From assembly GCA_031835245.1 (NCBI GenBank), contig JAVKOQ010000104.1, forward strand, positions 110,581-174,580: a stretch of 64,000 nucleotides of DNA. Direction: 5' to 3'. This document shows, one piece after another, positions 61,556 to 64,000 of this stretch. The translations under genes and the position numbers were made by a program. The first letter of the stretch is position 1; each line of letters begins with the position of its first letter. Source of the DNA: Balamuthia mandrillaris (lineage: Eukaryota > Discosea > Longamoebia > Balamuthiidae). The notes under the pieces are model-generated. The model made no database searches and had not been told where the DNA came from. It saw only the letters and a list, made by a program, of their open reading frames with translations.

Positions 61556-62332
61556 TTACATTGTGACGCACTTGTTGTTGGGGGAAGTGTTCGTGGGCTT
61601 GGCCGTTTGGTTGTGTTCGGTAATCTTTCGGCTTCTTCGCATCGGAGAAAAGCATCCAGGCGTTGCGCCGTCGTTATTGTTGTTTGTGGCCGTCTTCCTC
61701 TTGATTTTCTGCTGCTTCTTTGTGCTCTTCTTCATCTTGTTCTTGTTCTTGTTCTTGTTCTTTTTCTTTTTTTGTTCTTCTGCCTCCTCGTCCTTCCTGC
61801 AAGCTTCTCGAATGGCCGTCTCAAAGACCTGTGCAAGGTTCTCCTGCGTCAATGCGCTGCACTCCACATACTTGGCGCCGACCTGCTGTGCCATGGCCTC
61901 GCCGTGAGCCATCGTGACGGGGACCATCCCTCGAATGGCCAATCGCCGCAGCACAACGGGGTCTTGTCGAAGGTCCGTCTTGAGGCCGACCAGCAGAACG
62001 GGCACGTCAGGGCAGTAGCGTCGCACCTCAGCGGCCCATTTGGCGCGGGCATTGATGAAAGACGGCGGGGAGATGACCGAGAAGCAAACCAGGAAGACGT
62101 CGGTGGAGGGGTAGCTGAGCGGGCGCAGCCGGTCATACTCCTCCTGGCCGGCCGTGTCCCAAAGGCCCAGGCAGTAGACCTTGTCGTCCAGCATGACGTT
62201 GGCCGAGTAGTTGTCAAAGATGGTGGGCATGTACTCTCCCGGCATGCTGTTGGTGGTGTAGCTGAGCAGCAGGGAGGTCTTCCCCACGGCTCCATCCCCC
62301 ACCACCACACATTTCACATGAGTGAACTGCAT
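61556..62332 (-). CDS. Rac/Rho-family small GTPase with extended basic C-terminus
   Basis: Intronless, 258 residues. P-loop GDGAVGKTS (12-20), switch I with [14 protein letters not shown], switch [19 protein letters not shown], then [16 protein letters not shown] and the base-specificity motifs VGLKTDLR and [10 protein letters not shown]. It is clearly of the Rac/Cdc42 type, including the Rho-specific region at the place of the insert helix, although that insert is short ([15 protein letters not shown]). The usual TKxD is LKTD here: Lys and Asp are kept. After ~185 comes an unusual ~70-residue tail with (KN)n and Asn runs ending in the CAAX box CVTM, so it should be prenylated and held at membranes by its basic tail. 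Rac proteins control actin in amoebae. Canonical Rac length is ~192. Confidence 0.93.
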   Translation of the reverse strand: MQFTHVKCVVVGDGAVGKTSLLLSYTTNSMPGEYMPTIFDNYSANVMLDDKVYCLGLWDTAGQEEYDRLRPLSYPSTDVFLVCFSVISPPSFINARAKWAAEVRRYCPDVPVLLVGLKTDLRQDPVVLRRLAIRGMVPVTMAHGEAMAQQVGAKYVECSALTQENLAQVFETAIREACRKDEEAEEQKKKKNKNKNKNKMKKSTKKQQKIKRKTATNNNNDGATPGCFSPMRRSRKITEHNQTAKPTNTSPNNKCVTM

Positions 62333-62794
62333 CTATCTTTTTTTTTATTGTTGTTGTGTAGCTGAAAGTTACAGAAAAGAATAGACAAAAAAAAAATTGT
62401 GTTTGGGTTTTTTGTTTCTTCCACTACTTGTTGTGTAAGATTGGAAGGAGTGCGCTGTCCAACCAAGCTTTTTGGTGGTGTCTCTCTTCTTTCTATTTTT
62501 TGTCGTCTGTGTCCCCCTTCGGGCTTCGCGTCTGTTTCCCCTCCACTACTGGGGAGGGGACGCCTTCTGCTGTCAACCTCTTCATGCTGTCAAGATTTCT
62601 TTGTTCTGTTTCTGTCTTTGATGGTATTTGAAATATGTTGAGAATGAATTAATTCATTTATCTAAAAAAATACCTCGAAAAATTTTGCAGAATTAAATGT
62701 GGCCTTTGCTAGTTTTGTTGCACACAGAGCTTTTTGAATATAACAAACACAGAAGGAATAACATAACATAGCCTAACATAACAAACCGTTGACA
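62333..62794. other. Divergent intergenic region
   Basis: Contains the pair AATTAATTC near 62646, and CATAACATAGCCTAACATAACA repeats near 62758-62782 directly before the ATG of the next gene (three CATAAC/CTAACATAAC units). No gene found. Confidence 0.4.
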
Positions 62795-64000
62795 ATGCGC
62801 TCCTCGCCAACTTTTACAGCGCTGCTCCTGGTTTTCGCTTGCTTCCTTGTGCCGTGTTTCTTTGCGGTGGAGCACCACGTTACCCAGCGATGTACCACAG
62901 AGATCATTGTAACGCCCGACTGGTGCAACCAAAGCCTCACGATCGCGGAGCCAGAAACGTTGACTTTCGACATCCCCGAGGACGGACTTCTGCCAGCAGG
63001 AGGCTGCCAACTGTACTTTTACGGCTCCGCTCCCAACAAAGGAGTCTATATGCAACTCAGAATTACAGCTAGATTTCTTCACTATCAAGTAAGCTTCGAT
63101 CCCGAAACGCCGCCTAAATATTCTTCACAGTACTCTAGCGTGGCCTTCCTCAAGGGTGCCCTTTGGCTTTCGAACAAACAACCCTCAGAGTATGACTTGA
63201 GAAGCAGAGAGGGGCCTATTCGCAAAGGCACCCTGGAGATAAAAGTTGCTCCCTTCCTTGTTGAGTGCCCCAAAGAGCCTATTGTCTTCGATGCCCCAAA
63301 AGGCAGGGTGGACGTCCCTGTGATAGCCGGTGATTGTCATCTAGAAGTCTGGATAAAACCAAAAAACGTACCGTTGACGAGCTCGTTGGAACTCAACCTG
63401 CCATTTGACTCTAATAGTCAGCAGCTGCCAGTACAGCTATGGAACGGGCTTTGGAGTCACCACCTGCACTACAACTCTAAGCCACAGTCTCTTCGAACAC
63501 AATTCCCTTGGATAATGATGCATGTACCTAGTGCTGGCCGCCTCTCTTCTCTCAATAATCAATATAGGAATTGGATTTCTACCATTTCTGGAGAGAGCAA
63601 AGCCTGGACTGTTCAAACCCGTAATGTGTACCCTACGTTTAACTACGATGTCATTCCTTCTCAAACCAATCGAACCACTTGGTGTTTGAGGTTTTACCCT
63701 TATGTTTCGGGAAGTTCCATGGGCAGGGAGTGGTATTCACGTGAGCAAGAGGTGAAAGATTTTCATTTTCCTTTCCTTGTTTGTTTTCTTACTCACTTAT
63801 TTTCATGCAACAGGTAGAACAAGGAGTGAAGACAAAAGCAATTGCACGAAACACCTGGCAAAAAGAGGCCCAGGACAAGACCCCAAAACTCAATGTGACC
63901 ATCTACAGTAACGTTAAAGCACCACTCCCTGCAGACCGATTCGACCTCGCCTCTCTGCAACTTACTTTCTTTGAAAGCGATTTAACCGCGGCTCCTTCTG
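62795..64000 (+). CDS. Secreted protein of unknown function (5' part; runs off the window)
   Basis: Exon 1 62795-63751 and exon 2 from 63813, open to the end of the window, 381 residues visible. Residues 1-24 are a signal peptide (RSSPTFTALLLVFACFLVP, cleavage before VEHH). The mature protein has Cys residues in pairs (RCTTEIIVTPDWC, GGC, ECP, GDC, WCL), beta-strand-rich sequence and two similar halves: TLTFDIPEDGLLPAGGCQLYFY and EPIVFDAPKGRVDVPVIAGDCHLEVW, suggesting two related beta-sandwich domains of ~100 residues. N-glycosylation sequons (NQS, NRT, NVT) fit an extracellular location. I do not recognise the family. A donor at GTGAGC six bases earlier than the one used would break the frame, so the GTGAAA site is preferred. 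Confidence 0.7.

Overview
The window is nuclear DNA from an intron-rich unicellular eukaryote. Most protein genes are split by short GT-AG introns, three tRNA-Gly(GCC) genes have eukaryotic form, and the gene set is eukaryotic: a Rac/Rho GTPase, dynactin p25, cytosolic leucyl-tRNA synthetase, nibrin, MUS81, an F-box protein and a fimbrin-type actin-binding module. This mix, with hemerythrin, WrbA and DUF77 proteins and many LRR, ankyrin and SH3 proteins, fits a free-living amoeba (Amoebozoa, Discosea/Acanthamoeba-like). The assignment is inference and no single marker proves it. Introns often begin GTAC or GTTTG, and many carry long (CT)n tracts on the sense strand just inside the donor.

Layout. 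0-10 kb: the end of a membrane protein, an ankyrin-repeat gene, two inverted tRNA-Gly genes, a 15-repeat LRR gene whose 3' end overlaps a phosphatidylserine-synthase-like gene, and a divergent cytidylyltransferase (a phospholipid head-group pair). 10-18 kb: hemerythrin protein, D-aminoacyl-tRNA deacylase, a CH-CH-coiled-coil-C2 protein and two unrecognised genes. 18-26 kb: a very large MUS81-type nuclease carrying SAM, SWIM and ubiquitin-interacting motifs, then a membrane sulfotransferase. 26-32 kb: a mitochondrial block (PPR protein, an unknown presequence protein, two CsbD-like proteins) with a decayed zinc-knuckle gene fragment between them. 32-38 kb: a 1,632-residue ICE1-like protein with a SAP motif, then pterin-carbinolamine dehydratase and an EF-hand membrane protein. 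39-45 kb: WrbA, a DUF77 protein, a three-SH3 protein and an intronless tail-anchored PIN/zinc-knuckle protein. 45-53 kb: nibrin (NBS1), a CoA-type Nudix hydrolase, an F-box protein and two Cys-rich unknowns. 53-64 kb: a secreted FAD enzyme, dynactin p25, leucyl-tRNA synthetase with three copies of an intronic C/D-snoRNA-like element, a Rac GTPase and the start of a secreted protein.

How the genes relate. MUS81 and nibrin both act in recombination and double-strand-break repair, although about 21 kb apart. The phosphatidylserine synthase and the cytidylyltransferase share one divergent promoter region. Four presequence-type proteins cluster at 26-32 kb. The most unusual objects are the composite MUS81, which carries a 46-bp inverted-copy insertion in its last domain, the membrane-anchored PIN/zinc-knuckle protein with a decayed relative 13 kb away, and the three intronic elements matching the guide of the snoRNA snR58/SNORD104.

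Exon boundaries were placed by eye from GT-AG sites, reading frame and family conservation, so individual junctions may be off by a few bases.
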